In this document: positions 12,992 through 21,444 of the stretch, one piece after another | Position numbering within the stretch: the first letter of the stretch is position 1 | Layout of the letters: each line of letters starts with the position of its first letter | Origin: an uncultured Desulfobacterales bacterium | Lineage (GTDB): Bacteria; Desulfobacterota; Desulfobacteria; Desulfobacterales; JAFDCJ01 | Assembly (NCBI GenBank): GCA_945787595.1 | Contig: CALZJV010000135.1 | Location: 1 to 22,868, forward strand | Length of the DNA stretch: 22,868 nt | Reading direction: 5' to 3' | Made by a program: the position numbers and the translations under genes | Notes under the pieces: generated by a model | The model's input: only the letters and a program-made list of their open reading frames with translations | The model's database searches: none | What the model was told of the DNA's origin: nothing

Positions 12992-14458
12992 TTATTCTTT
13001 CTGCTTTTGTCTTTTTTGCGGAATCCCAGCCAACGCTTTGGCAAGCTTTACCTTTTCAGCCAGTTTTCCTTCGCGAAAAATCATTATGCGCTGGGCCTGG
13101 GGAGATCCGGCGCCATGCATGGATTCGACCATGGCGGTGCCGCCGGTCATGGCCTCGATTAAACGCCCGATCTTGATGCGTTCTTTCACCGGAATACCAG
13201 CGACGCCACTGAAGTATTTGCGTACCAGATGTCCGACCTCTTCGCTTTTGAGATCGTATTCGCTGGGCATCGTCGCTATGAAGCCGCCGGCGATATCGGT
13301 GGCCAGGCGGGCCACCTCGAAGTGAAAGCGGGTGACATTCTGCTTGCACACATTGGCCAGCATGGTATCCACCATATATGCGCCGGAGGGCGTCGGCGTG
13401 CCTTCAGCCGAACAGGCGATGGAGGAGCTGTAGAGCGTTTCGCTGAGATGAATCATCTCCGTGACCTTGTCTCTGATATGCGACCCCTTGGCTGCACCCT
13501 GAATCTGGGCCAAATAGCTAACGGCGCCGGTTAGAACGTCCATCAAACCGGTCTTACAGGCGCCGTAGTTTGCGCGGTGATGGGCGGCAAAGCGATAAAC
13601 GAGAGAACCGGCAAAATCATTTTCCCCGTCCATGAAAACCCTGTCTTTTTCGACAAACACATCTTCGAACACCAGGACGGCTTCGCCGCCGACCACACCG
13701 AACCTGGGTTTGCCCACATCGATACGCTCGAGTTTGTCCCGGCGGTCATCACCGGCTTGGCGGCCGAAGATCATGGTAACGCCGGGCGCATCAATGGGAA
13801 TGGCACAGACAATGGCGTTGTCTTGGGAGCGCTCATCCAGGGCAGTGGTCGGCATGACCAGAATTTCATGCGAATTAACGGCCCCGGTCATGTGTAGCTT
13901 GGCGCCCCGAATGACCACACCGTCATCGCGGCGCTCGACAACATGCACGTATTGGTCCGGATCGGGCTGATCGGCCGGTGCTTTGGATCGATCACCTTTG
14001 GGGTCGGTCATGGCGCCGACGACCATCAGGTTTTCATCCTGAATGAAGGTGAGCCATTTTTTAAAGCGTTCAAAATAATCCGTGCCATATTTTTTATCGA
14101 TTTCGTAGGCAACCGAATAAACGGCGTTGATGCCGTCAAACCCCACGCAACGCTGAAAACACGTGCCTGTCTTCTGCCCGAGAATCCTGAGCAGTTTGAT
14201 TTTTTTGATTAAATCTTCGATGTTCTGGTGGACGTGAGTAAACCGGCTGATGGCTCGGCCGGTCAGGTGGGAGGAGGCCGTGGCCAGGTCTTTGTATTTT
14301 TCTTTGCCGGCCAGGGCATAGGTCATGGCGGCGGCACGCACATGAGACGCAGTGGCTGAATGACGTGTCACGTCTTTGATTCGCTTTCCTTTGTAGTATA
14401 TGACCGGTTTAAGACGACGCAAACTGTCGATATATTCGGCTCCGTTTTTTAATTTCAT
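12992..14458 (-). CDS. abfD: 4-hydroxybutyryl-CoA dehydratase / vinylacetyl-CoA isomerase family
   Basis: 488 residues, the usual length of AbfD. These flavoproteins bind FAD and a [4Fe-4S] cluster and dehydrate 4-hydroxybutyryl-CoA to crotonyl-CoA by a ketyl-radical route. All four known cluster ligands are present: C100 and C104 (TCFQRC), then H294 and C301 (HHRANYGAC). These correspond to C99, C103, H292 and C299 of the clostridial enzyme. The neighbouring Y298 and K302 and the block VESMHGAGSPQAQR (444-457) are also retained. Aromatic HpaB-type hydroxylases of the same superfamily lack these cysteines, which argues for the dehydratase branch. A paralogue acting on another 4-hydroxyacyl-CoA cannot be excluded. 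Transcribed leftward between the SDR and acyl-CoA synthetase genes. Confidence 0.87.
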   Translation of the reverse strand: MKLKNGAEYIDSLRRLKPVIYYKGKRIKDVTRHSATASHVRAAAMTYALAGKEKYKDLATASSHLTGRAISRFTHVHQNIEDLIKKIKLLRILGQKTGTCFQRCVGFDGINAVYSVAYEIDKKYGTDYFERFKKWLTFIQDENLMVVGAMTDPKGDRSKAPADQPDPDQYVHVVERRDDGVVIRGAKLHMTGAVNSHEILVMPTTALDERSQDNAIVCAIPIDAPGVTMIFGRQAGDDRRDKLERIDVGKPRFGVVGGEAVLVFEDVFVEKDRVFMDGENDFAGSLVYRFAAHHRANYGACKTGLMDVLTGAVSYLAQIQGAAKGSHIRDKVTEMIHLSETLYSSSIACSAEGTPTPSGAYMVDTMLANVCKQNVTRFHFEVARLATDIAGGFIATMPSEYDLKSEEVGHLVRKYFSGVAGIPVKERIKIGRLIEAMTGGTAMVESMHGAGSPQAQRIMIFREGKLAEKVKLAKALAGIPQKRQKQKE

Positions 14459-14552
14459 AATACCTCCAAGCGGGAGTTCGGCTCCCGGATTTAAATGTTC
14501 TCTAAAAATAATGAGCAGTTCTGTTTCGCAGATTTAGGTTGGATTTATTCGC

Positions 14553-14610
14553 TCCGAGATTGCAAAACCGCAGCCATAGTATACTATTTCGAGGATTTTG
14601 CAATCTCGGA
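14553..14610. repeat. Nested palindromes in the gap upstream of abfD
   Basis: A perfect 15-bp inverted repeat TCCGAGATTGCAAAA (14553-14567) and its complement (14596-14610) encloses a perfect 12-bp palindrome ATAGTATACTAT (14576-14587). It lies about 100 bases upstream of the abfD start in the 450-base gap 14459-14908 and has no T run, so it could be a regulator site or a repeat rather than a terminator. The rest of the gap shows one weak hairpin (CTGGCC/GGCCAG, 14712-14731). Confidence 0.6.
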
Positions 14611-14811
14611 TCGTGCCAATGCTGCTTGACCGGGAACCCTGAACCTTTTTAATCCAGACCGACCGATTGTCTAAATTATGGGCAATTCCATGGTCTATAC
14701 GAGCGGCGTTGCTGGCCTGGAAAGTGGCCAGTTTAATCGAAAAAGAAACTTCGGCATGATAAATGTCGAATTAAGGAATTCTTTCTATTTCATTTGTTAA
14801 AAACAGCAGAG

Positions 14812-14905
14812 CGAAGCCTCCGGCTCGTAGGGGTTGTAGCGCCTACGCCTCGGAGAGCGACATCCACAATTCGTCAATCGTCAATCTTCATTCGCCATTC
14901 GTATT
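14812..14905. repeat. Intergenic iteron block at the SDR 3' end
   Basis: A GC-rich stretch is followed by GAGAGCGACATCCACAA and iterated CGTCAATC-like units, ending 3 bases from the SDR stop codon. The motif GAGCGACATCCACAA is shared with the block at 12928, and GCGGAGCGACATC occurs inverted at about 17403-17415. No inverted partner arm was found here. Confidence 0.45.
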
Positions 14906-14908
14906 CCA

Positions 14909-15673
14909 TTACCAGATTGTCCAGCCGCCGTCGATATATATGGTCTGCCCGGTAATAAAATCCGAGGCTGGCGAAGCCAGAAATATAATGATCCCTTCCA
15001 GCTCCGGCAGGTAGCCCCAGCGCCCCATGGGAGTACGTTTATTGATATAATTAAACCGCTCTCGATCTTCACGGATCTGAGTGACCAGCTCGGTTTCGAA
15101 ATAGGTAGGCCCGACGGCATTCACGCGCACACCGAGTTTGGCCCACTCCAGGGCCATCACCTTGGTCATCTGGTCGACGCCGCCCTTGGCGGAGGCATAG
15201 GCGACCTGATTTGGCTGCACCAAGTTTCCAAAGATGGAACTCATATTGATTATTTTACCGTATCCATTGGCGATCATCTGCGGGGCCACCGCCTGGGCGG
15301 TCAAAAAATAGCCTTTGAGATTGGTGCTGATAATGCGGTCCCATTCTTCTTCCGGGAATTCGAGTACCGGGACCCGGTAATTGACGCCGGCATTGTTGAC
15401 TAAAACGTCGATGCGACCGAAATAGTCCAGAATCTGCGCAACCGCTTTGGACACTTTCGTCTTATCGGTAACATCGATGTGGAAGCCAACGGCATTTCGG
15501 CCCAAGCCGCATATAGCGGCGGATACGCGTTTCAGATCCGAGGCGCTGCGGCCGCATACCGCGATGTCGGCCCCGGCTTTGGCCAGGGCCAGAGCGGAAA
15601 CCTCACCCAAGCCTCTGGTACCACCGGTCACCATGGCAATTTTACCCTTCAATTCAAATTGTTGTAAACCCAT
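14909..15673 (-). CDS. Short-chain dehydrogenase/reductase
   Basis: 254 residues, a classical SDR. The NAD(P)-binding TGGTRGLG is at 16-23, NNAG at 93-96, Ser145/146, and the catalytic Y159-x3-K163 (YASAK). The C-terminal FITGQTIYIDGGW is the usual tail of 3-oxoacyl-ACP reductase and gluconate-dehydrogenase-like members. It probably oxidises or reduces a hydroxy or keto group of the substrate handled by this cluster, for example a hydroxyacyl-CoA; the substrate is not evident. The product begins MGLQQFELKGK, with GGAAGG upstream of the ATG as ribosome site. It lies between livF and the dehydratase-like gene in the same orientation. Confidence 0.92.
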   Translation of the reverse strand: MGLQQFELKGKIAMVTGGTRGLGEVSALALAKAGADIAVCGRSASDLKRVSAAICGLGRNAVGFHIDVTDKTKVSKAVAQILDYFGRIDVLVNNAGVNYRVPVLEFPEEEWDRIISTNLKGYFLTAQAVAPQMIANGYGKIINMSSIFGNLVQPNQVAYASAKGGVDQMTKVMALEWAKLGVRVNAVGPTYFETELVTQIREDRERFNYINKRTPMGRWGYLPELEGIIIFLASPASDFITGQTIYIDGGWTIW

Positions 15674-15845
15674 TGGACACCTTCCCGTTGATTTTTTCTC
15701 GCTCAGGACGAATTGTCGAATAAATAATTATGATAAATGCGCCTAGAAAACATCAAGACAATCACGAATCGAAGCACTTCGAAGCACTGACACCTGACAC
15801 CTTCAGTTTTTCATACCATGCTGTCAGATAAAACCCGATATGGGA

Positions 15846-16547
15846 TTAAATGACTAGATATTTTTGAATCACCGCTTCATCGCCCCAAATCGCCTCCATG
15901 GTGTCTTCGTGGACGATGCGGCCTTTTTCGATGATATATCCCCGTTCACACACACAGCGACAGAATTTTAAATTTTGATCGGCCAACAGAATCGTCATCC
16001 CCTTTTTCTGAATCTTGCGGATGACCTCCACCAGGTTGGCAACCACCATCGGGGCCAGTCCTTCGGAAGGCTCATCCAACAGAATCAGATCAGGATTGGC
16101 CATCAGGGTGCGGCCCATGCTCAACATTTTCTTTTCACCGCCTGACAAATTGAGACCCATCTGCCTGCGACGCTCGCCCAGAGCCGGAAAAAGCGCTTCG
16201 ACCCGTTCCCGGTTCCAGTAACCTGATCGTCCGGACAGCCGTCTGGCGATTTCCAGGTTCTCTTGGCACGTCAGATCCGGAAAAATACGCAAATCATCGG
16301 GCATGTAGGCAATCCCCTTCTTAGCCATCACGTAGGCAGGGTTGCCGGCAGCCTGCCGTTCTTTAAACCGAATTACACCGTTGCGCGGCGGCGTCAACCC
16401 CATGATGGATCGTAGTGTCGTGGTTTTGCCGACCCCGTTGCGGCCCAGCAGGCCCACGACTTCCCCGGCATTGACCTTAAGGGATATGTCCTGAAGAATG
16501 TGTGATTTGCCGTAAAAGGTGTTGATCGCCTCTACTTCAAGAATCAT
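15846..16547 (-). CDS. livF: Branched-chain amino acid ABC transporter ATPase LivF-like
   Basis: 233 residues, the typical LivF length. Walker A GRNGVGKTT (about 36-44), ABC signature LSGGEKK (about 134-140), Walker B LILLDEPSEGL (about 154-164) and the switch-region DQN. The final GDEAVIQKYLVI is a LivF hallmark. Its ATG overlaps the livG stop by four bases (ATGA type), so the two ATPases are translationally coupled. Together with LivG it forms the nucleotide-binding pair on the cytoplasmic side of the LivHM channel. The 172-base gap to the SDR contains no strong terminator. Confidence 0.94.
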   Translation of the reverse strand: MILEVEAINTFYGKSHILQDISLKVNAGEVVGLLGRNGVGKTTTLRSIMGLTPPRNGVIRFKERQAAGNPAYVMAKKGIAYMPDDLRIFPDLTCQENLEIARRLSGRSGYWNRERVEALFPALGERRRQMGLNLSGGEKKMLSMGRTLMANPDLILLDEPSEGLAPMVVANLVEVIRKIQKKGMTILLADQNLKFCRCVCERGYIIEKGRIVHEDTMEAIWGDEAVIQKYLVI

Positions 16548-17305
16548 GATACCACCTCTTCACCCAGATAGACTTCTCTGACGCGTGGATTGGCTTGCAC
16601 ATCTTCGGTTGAGCCGTCTCCGATGACCGCACCGTGATGCAGCACAATCACACGTTGCGACAGGGAGAACACGACATCCATGTCGTGCTCGACAATGACA
16701 AAGGTCGTTTTGCCAATGGCAGAAAGCCGTCGGATATTGTCGAGGATTTTAACCCGCTCCACGGGATTCATGCCTGCTGTAGGCTCATCCAGGAACAGTA
16801 ATTTTGGTTTGGCGGCAAGTGCAATGCCGACCTCCAGCACTCGCTGATCCCCATGGGACAAAGCACTGGCAGGCGTTTGGGCCTCGGAGACAAGTCCAAT
16901 CATCTTCAGAATTCCATTGACCTCCAGTCGGGCGCTTTTTTCCTTGATAACCGATCGAAGCAGTTTGTGTGATCGGTTGAGCATCGTTAGCACCGGTATC
17001 TGTATGTTGTCGAAAACGGTCAGTTCCGGGAAAACGTTGACGACCTGAAACGATCGGCAAAGTCCCAAGCGAACGCGCCGGTGAATCGGCAGGCGTGTAA
17101 TGTCAGTGCCCTGAAAAATAACCCGGCCCGAATCCACGGGTAAAGAACCCGAGAGCATATTGATCAGGGTGGACTTGCCGGCGCCGTTGGGTCCGATAAC
17201 AGAAGTCAGCACACCTTCATCGATGGTCAGATTTATGTTGCTGGCCGCCTGGACCCGGCCGAAGGCTTTGTTCAAATTTTCGATGACAAGAATCGGAACA
17301 CCCAT
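16544..17305 (-). CDS. livG: Branched-chain amino acid ABC transporter ATPase LivG-like
   Basis: 253 residues. Walker A GPNGAGKST (about 38-46), signature ALSHGDQR, Walker B LLFLDEPTAGMNP and the switch EHDMD are all present. LSHGDQR in place of LSGGQQR is common in LivG. It ends with the LivG-type VYLGEE. The gene overlaps livF by four bases. Upstream, 264 bases separate it from livM, a gap filled by repeats. Confidence 0.94.
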   Translation of the reverse strand: MGVPILVIENLNKAFGRVQAASNINLTIDEGVLTSVIGPNGAGKSTLINMLSGSLPVDSGRVIFQGTDITRLPIHRRVRLGLCRSFQVVNVFPELTVFDNIQIPVLTMLNRSHKLLRSVIKEKSARLEVNGILKMIGLVSEAQTPASALSHGDQRVLEVGIALAAKPKLLFLDEPTAGMNPVERVKILDNIRRLSAIGKTTFVIVEHDMDVVFSLSQRVIVLHHGAVIGDGSTEDVQANPRVREVYLGEEVVS

Positions 17306-17359
17306 ATATTTTACCTAAAGATACGCTAATTTCGAATGGAAGATGAACGTCGAACAGAT

Positions 17360-17621
17360 TGAACATCGAACATCGAACGTTCAACGTTGAACATCGAATA
17401 ATGATGTCGCTCCGCTTAGCAATTTAATTTGTTTTTAATAATCCGATGTCAAACCTTGAATGACTATTTCCGCTCCCTTTCAGCCCATCGACTCCGCTCA
17501 GGGCCGTGAGCCTGTCGAACGGCCGTTTTGATACCCGAAACGAAAATCTTATTTAATTCTTCTGTTTGTTCATCTTTTCCCATTCAACATTCGATGTTGG
17601 ACGTTCGATGTTCGATGTTCA
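17360..17621. repeat. Intergenic element with 21-bp perfect inverted ends
   Basis: The segment at 17360-17380 is an exact inverted repeat of 17601-17621; both consist of iterated GAACATC units. The element spans the livM-livG gap, and its right arm enters the 3' end of livM. It encloses the REP-like hairpin at 17488-17518. Confidence 0.65.
17488..17518. repeat. REP-like hairpin
   Basis: TCGAC and GCTCA (17488-17500) pair with TGAGC and GTCGA (17507-17518). The sequence, read on the other strand as TCGACAGGCTCACGG, is a palindromic repeat type that I know from many Deltaproteobacteria and other phyla. Confidence 0.65.
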
Positions 17622-18589
17622 TTTTTTTTATTCCTTCCTGGCAAAAATAACTTAGCGTTTATGCGGGAGAGCCCTCCCACAACACCGCCGCGAAACCCCA
17701 TGATAATTAACAGTAGAATAATGGCAAACCAGAGCATCCAGTTTTGGGTGAAGCGTTCGATGATCTCGCGCAGGATGATGAAAATCGCACTGCCGACAAG
17801 GGGTCCGGAAAACGTCTGGATACCTCCGATCAAACTTACCAGAACCGGTTCGGCCGAATGGCTCCAGTGGGCCCCGAACGGATTGGCATTCCTCTCCAAA
17901 AGCGTGCCAAGGGTGCCCGCCAGGCCGGCGAATGTTCCGGAAATGATGAAAGCCCCCAGACGATAGTTTTTCAGCGAGACCCCGGCAAATTCAACGCGCT
18001 TGTCATTTTCGCGGATCCCGGAAAGGACCAGCCCGAACGGTGAATGCCGTATTCGATAGATCAACATAATGCTCAACACCAGGCAGACTAAAATCAGAAA
18101 ATAAAAATACTGCGGTTTATTGATGGGGATGCTGAATAATCCCAGGGAGATGGGGGCCCGTGCGATACCGACCAGTCCGTCGTCTCCGCCGGTGATATCC
18201 CGCAGATTCCAGATAAGAGAAAACACCATCATACCAAAGGCCAGCGTCAACATGGCAAAGTAGATTTCGGTGTGCCGGACGCAAAAAAAACCGATTACCA
18301 TCGCCAGCAGGCAAGCAAACGCAATACCCACAGCAATACCGGCCAAAGGATGGGGGGTGACGTGCAGTGAAAACAGCCCCAGACCGTATGCGCCGGCCGC
18401 GTAAAAGGCGCCGTGGCCGAAGGAAAGCAACCCGGTCCCCCCTAAGAGCAAATTGTATCCAAGGGCAAAAATGGACAGGATCATAACGCGCGATGTCAGA
18501 TACACCGTAAACCGGTCGGCAAACAGCCCGATGAAAATCAGGACGGCGACCAGCAGTCCCAGCAACAGAAGGTTCCATTTTGCTTGCAT
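17570..18589 (-). CDS. livM: Branched-chain amino acid ABC transporter permease LivM-like
   Basis: 339 residues with about eight to nine membrane segments. The LivM core is clear: GYNLLLGGTGLLSFGHGAFYAAGAY near 45-69, then RHSPFGLVLSGIRENDKRVEFAGV (the cytoplasmic EAA-type loop, about 183-206) and a final membrane helix to about residue 305. It forms the channel with LivH. The ATG follows the livH stop directly (TAAATG). The C-terminal tail NEHRTSNVQHRMLNGKR, beyond the usual family end, is encoded by the intergenic repeat at 17570-17621, which also supplies the stop codon. Confidence 0.93.
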   Translation of the reverse strand: MQAKWNLLLLGLLVAVLIFIGLFADRFTVYLTSRVMILSIFALGYNLLLGGTGLLSFGHGAFYAAGAYGLGLFSLHVTPHPLAGIAVGIAFACLLAMVIGFFCVRHTEIYFAMLTLAFGMMVFSLIWNLRDITGGDDGLVGIARAPISLGLFSIPINKPQYFYFLILVCLVLSIMLIYRIRHSPFGLVLSGIRENDKRVEFAGVSLKNYRLGAFIISGTFAGLAGTLGTLLERNANPFGAHWSHSAEPVLVSLIGGIQTFSGPLVGSAIFIILREIIERFTQNWMLWFAIILLLIIMGFRGGVVGGLSRINAKLFLPGRNKKNEHRTSNVQHRMLNGKR

Positions 18590-19462
18590 TTACGAAGCCT
18601 CCCCGAAAAATCCCTCGGGCCGCCAGAGCAATACCACGGCCATCAGAATGAAGGTCAAAAACATGTCGAACGTCGGGAGGTAGCGGGTACCGAAGGAAGA
18701 CAGCAATCCGATGATCAACGCCCCCAAAAATGCGCCCTTCAAGCTGCCCAGTCCGCCGATGACGGCGACCACGAAAGCGTCGATGATAATGGCCTCACCC
18801 ATACCCGGTGTCAGCAGTCCCACGTAGGGTACAGCCAGGCCGCCGCCCATGGCGCCCAGCCAGGTCCCGAATACAAAGACCGCGGTAAAAAGGGCCGGCA
18901 CTTTTACGCCGATGGCGGAAGCCATCTCGCGGTCCGATGATGCCGCCCGGATGATACGCCCCCACCAGGTCTTTTCAATCAGGCCCCAGAGGCTCAAGGC
19001 TACGATAGGGCCGATGATGATGATAAACAAATTGTAGGTCGGAAAATTGCGACCCAAAATCGGCACCGAATCGCCGAGCCCCGGTACGGTTGGTGATCCC
19101 AGCGAGCCAGCGCCCCATACGATCTTGACAAGGTCATCGAAGAGCAATACAAAAGCAAAGGTCAGCAGGAGCTGGTAGGGCAACTCGAGATGATATACGT
19201 AACGAAGGAAAAATCGTTCAACAATAAATCCCACCGCACAGACGAGCAGCGGACCCACGATAAGGCCCAGCCAGAAATTTTCTCCCAGCAGGCTTAGAAC
19301 CATAAAGCAGCAATAGGCCCCCAGCATGTAGAAACTTCCGTGGGCGAAATTTAAAACCCCCAGAACCCCGAAGATAAGCGTCAAACCGCTTGCGACCAGC
19401 CAGATAAACATCCCCGTCGACAAACCGGCCAGGCAGATGTGTACAATGGATTCGAGATTCAA
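18590..19462 (-). CDS. livH: Branched-chain amino acid ABC transporter permease LivH-like
   Basis: 290 residues with about eight membrane segments. The family features are SGLTLIFGVLGVLNFAHGSFYMLGAY (about 25-50), the cytoplasmic coupling loop GRIIRAASSDREMASAIGV (about 167-186) and AVIGGLGSLKGAFLGAL (about 231-247). It pairs with LivM in the inner membrane. Its stop codon is immediately followed by the livM ATG. The 374-base gap up to livK holds a large inverted repeat. Confidence 0.94.
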   Translation of the reverse strand: MNLESIVHICLAGLSTGMFIWLVASGLTLIFGVLGVLNFAHGSFYMLGAYCCFMVLSLLGENFWLGLIVGPLLVCAVGFIVERFFLRYVYHLELPYQLLLTFAFVLLFDDLVKIVWGAGSLGSPTVPGLGDSVPILGRNFPTYNLFIIIIGPIVALSLWGLIEKTWWGRIIRAASSDREMASAIGVKVPALFTAVFVFGTWLGAMGGGLAVPYVGLLTPGMGEAIIIDAFVVAVIGGLGSLKGAFLGALIIGLLSSFGTRYLPTFDMFLTFILMAVVLLWRPEGFFGEAS

Positions 19463-19586
19463 TACATACCTCCGGCGTAAGCGTTCAAAGGTTCAGTGTT
19501 CAGAGTTTTAGAGTTACCTTAAATTCCCAATTCAGAGTTGACGCGTCAATGGTCCAGAAACCCTCATATGAAAATACACAAAAATA

Positions 19587-19731
19587 AAAAAGCGAACCGC
19601 AGAATATCGAATGTCGAACCGCAGAATTTCGAAGGGTGGTTTCGCTTCGCTCAATCTTTTTAAAAAAAAAAGTTAGAATACATTCCTTCGACATTCGATA
19701 TTCATGATTCGATATTCGATATTCGCTTTTT
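19587..19731. repeat. Large inverted repeat between livK and livH
   Basis: GAATATCGAATGTCGAA (19602-19618) is exactly inverted at 19687-19703. Outer arms AAAAAGCGAA (19587-19596) and TTCGCTTTTT (19722-19731) are also exactly inverted. The interior carries a run of ten A. It could form a long hairpin in the livK-livH transcript and lower expression of the downstream genes relative to the binding protein, as is common in such operons. The rest of the gap 19463-19836 shows nothing else that I can support. Confidence 0.6.
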
Positions 19732-19836
19732 GATAAACTCAGCAAGGTCGAAGTACCATTTTCGAACAAACGGGCCGTTTCTGCGTCCTGTTGTTGAAAA
19801 ATTTTTTTTCATTCCGGCGGACAACGATCGGCCGTA

Positions 19837-21120
19837 TCAATAAGGCGGGGTGGTGCCTTCACCTTCAAATGGCGGCCGGTTGAAGCATTCGGTTGCGGGA
19901 ACCATTACCTGTTTGCCCATAACTTTAAACGAATACTTGGCATCCGTGACGGTCAATCCCCAGGGGACATCGTACATGGCCTGATGATCCTCCTTGCGAA
20001 ACATGCGATAACCTGCCGGCGAATCGAGCATCATGCCTTCCATGGCCTCGATTATCGGTGCGGTTTCCTTGGAACCGGTCATTTCAACCGCTTTTTTGAA
20101 GGCGTAGATGGCCGAATACCCGGTTTCGGATACATAGGCGGGATAGTGGTTCCAGCGTTTGCGGAAGCGATCGACCCAATCGTTATTGCGGGCGTTATTC
20201 GGATAGAGAAAGAAATAGCGTCCGGATATCCAGACATTATCCGGCATTTCATTGCCGAGGCCCTCTAAGACGTCCATGGCGGCCCCGACCGGGAACATGA
20301 CATGTTTGATATTTTCGAACATTCCGGCCTGTTGGGCCTGCTTGACAAAGGTGATCAACTCACCGGCCCATTCGGTGGAATAAAACCCTTCCGGTTTGGC
20401 GTCCATAATGGTGTTGATGTGGGGGCGGAAATCGGTGGTGCCGAAGGGGGCCCATGATTCTGCAATGTAGGAGGCGTCCGGTTTCAGTTTGCCCAGCGTT
20501 TTTTTAAACATGTCCCAGCAGGTGTAGCCGTACTCATACTTGGGACTGATGGTTGCCCAGGTTTTGGCAGGCAGATCCTTGGCCACGAAGGCGGCGGCAT
20601 TGCCGTCCTGGTAGGTGGGGGTGCAGATTCGAAAAATCTGTTTGATCCCGTTTTTATAAACCTGTTGTTCGGTAAGTTTTTCGGTGGCCGCATGGGTGAC
20701 GATTAAAACTTTATCCAGTTCCTCCATGATGGGTGCCAGCGCCAGCGCCTGTCCGGATGAATCTATGCCGCCCAAAAAATCTGCGCCCCAGCTGTCTACA
20801 AAATAGCGGGCGTTTTTAATAGCCTCTTGCGCTTTTGCCGTGGAATCCCTGAAATCGACTTCGACCTTGTTGCCGGCAATGCCACCGGCGGCGTTAATCT
20901 CTTCAACGGCCATGGTAACGCCCATTTTATGGAATTCTCCATAGCCGGCAAGGGTTCCGGACATAATGGCCTGATAGCCGACCTTGATCGGGCCCTTGAT
21001 TTTTGGTGTGGCTGCCCACGCACCCGTCGGTTTGGAAACCGTTGAACCCAGGGCTGCCGCCCCGGCCGTCATCAGCCCGGTTTTGATAAAATTCCTCCGT
21101 GTGATTGCGGTTTTTTTCAT
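19837..21120 (-). CDS. livK: Substrate-binding protein of the Liv-type ABC transporter (Tat-exported)
   Basis: 427 residues from the ATG at 21120. This start was chosen over an in-frame ATG at 21168 because GGAGGAG lies just upstream and the protein then begins with a proper signal peptide. The signal MKKTAITRRNFIKTG is a twin-arginine type, followed by a hydrophobic segment and a probable AWA|AT cleavage near residue 36. The mature part is a Peripla_BP_6 type I binding protein (GPIKVGYQAIMSGTLAGYG; AVEEINAAGGIAG; ETGYSAIYAFKKAVE). It is longer than E. coli LivK, and such relatives bind diverse amides, amino acids or aromatic and short acids, so the ligand cannot be named. First gene of the leftward cluster. 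Confidence 0.92.
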   Translation of the reverse strand: MKKTAITRRNFIKTGLMTAGAAALGSTVSKPTGAWAATPKIKGPIKVGYQAIMSGTLAGYGEFHKMGVTMAVEEINAAGGIAGNKVEVDFRDSTAKAQEAIKNARYFVDSWGADFLGGIDSSGQALALAPIMEELDKVLIVTHAATEKLTEQQVYKNGIKQIFRICTPTYQDGNAAAFVAKDLPAKTWATISPKYEYGYTCWDMFKKTLGKLKPDASYIAESWAPFGTTDFRPHINTIMDAKPEGFYSTEWAGELITFVKQAQQAGMFENIKHVMFPVGAAMDVLEGLGNEMPDNVWISGRYFFLYPNNARNNDWVDRFRKRWNHYPAYVSETGYSAIYAFKKAVEMTGSKETAPIIEAMEGMMLDSPAGYRMFRKEDHQAMYDVPWGLTVTDAKYSFKVMGKQVMVPATECFNRPPFEGEGTTPPY

Positions 21121-21157
21121 TGTCTCCTCCTTCCGTTTGGTTACTTGCAGTTTTTCT

Positions 21158-21188
21158 AATGTATTCATAAATATTGAAATTGTGTCAA
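21158..21188 (-). promoter_or_regulatory. Possible livK promoter
   Basis: On the - strand TTGACA (21188-21183) is followed after 19 bases by TACATT (21163-21158), 38 bases before the livK ATG. The -35 is perfect, but the spacing and -10 are poor. It lies in the divergent gap with the gdhA promoter. Confidence 0.4.
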
Positions 21189-21290
21189 GTAATTAATGCT
21201 CGTTTCCCAGCTGGCGGATAAACAAACTGACGCCATCATGGCTGCGGGAGGTAGTTCCGATGGCGATTGCAGCCAGCCAACCGGATGCTG

Positions 21291-21320
21291 TTGACATTTG
21301 GCCGGAAAAACGCATATGGT
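21291..21320 (+). promoter_or_regulatory. Possible gdhA promoter
   Basis: TTGACA (21291-21296), 18-base spacer, TATGGT (21315-21320). This predicts a leader of about 118 bases. No riboswitch-like fold was recognised in it. Confidence 0.4.
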
Positions 21321-21444
21321 ACCACCCGTTAAAGATATGCACAAAAATTATCTTGTTATCCCTGGGTTGGGCGGTCTTCGGGAAGAGATTGGTGCATATT
21401 GTGGCCAAAAACTGTTCAATTCAGTTTATTAACTTGGAGGACCT

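Noticed and set aside
14591..14612. Rho-independent terminator for the SDR transcript
   Set aside because: The inverted repeat is strong but there is no following T run in the direction of transcription, and the loop is 28 bases.
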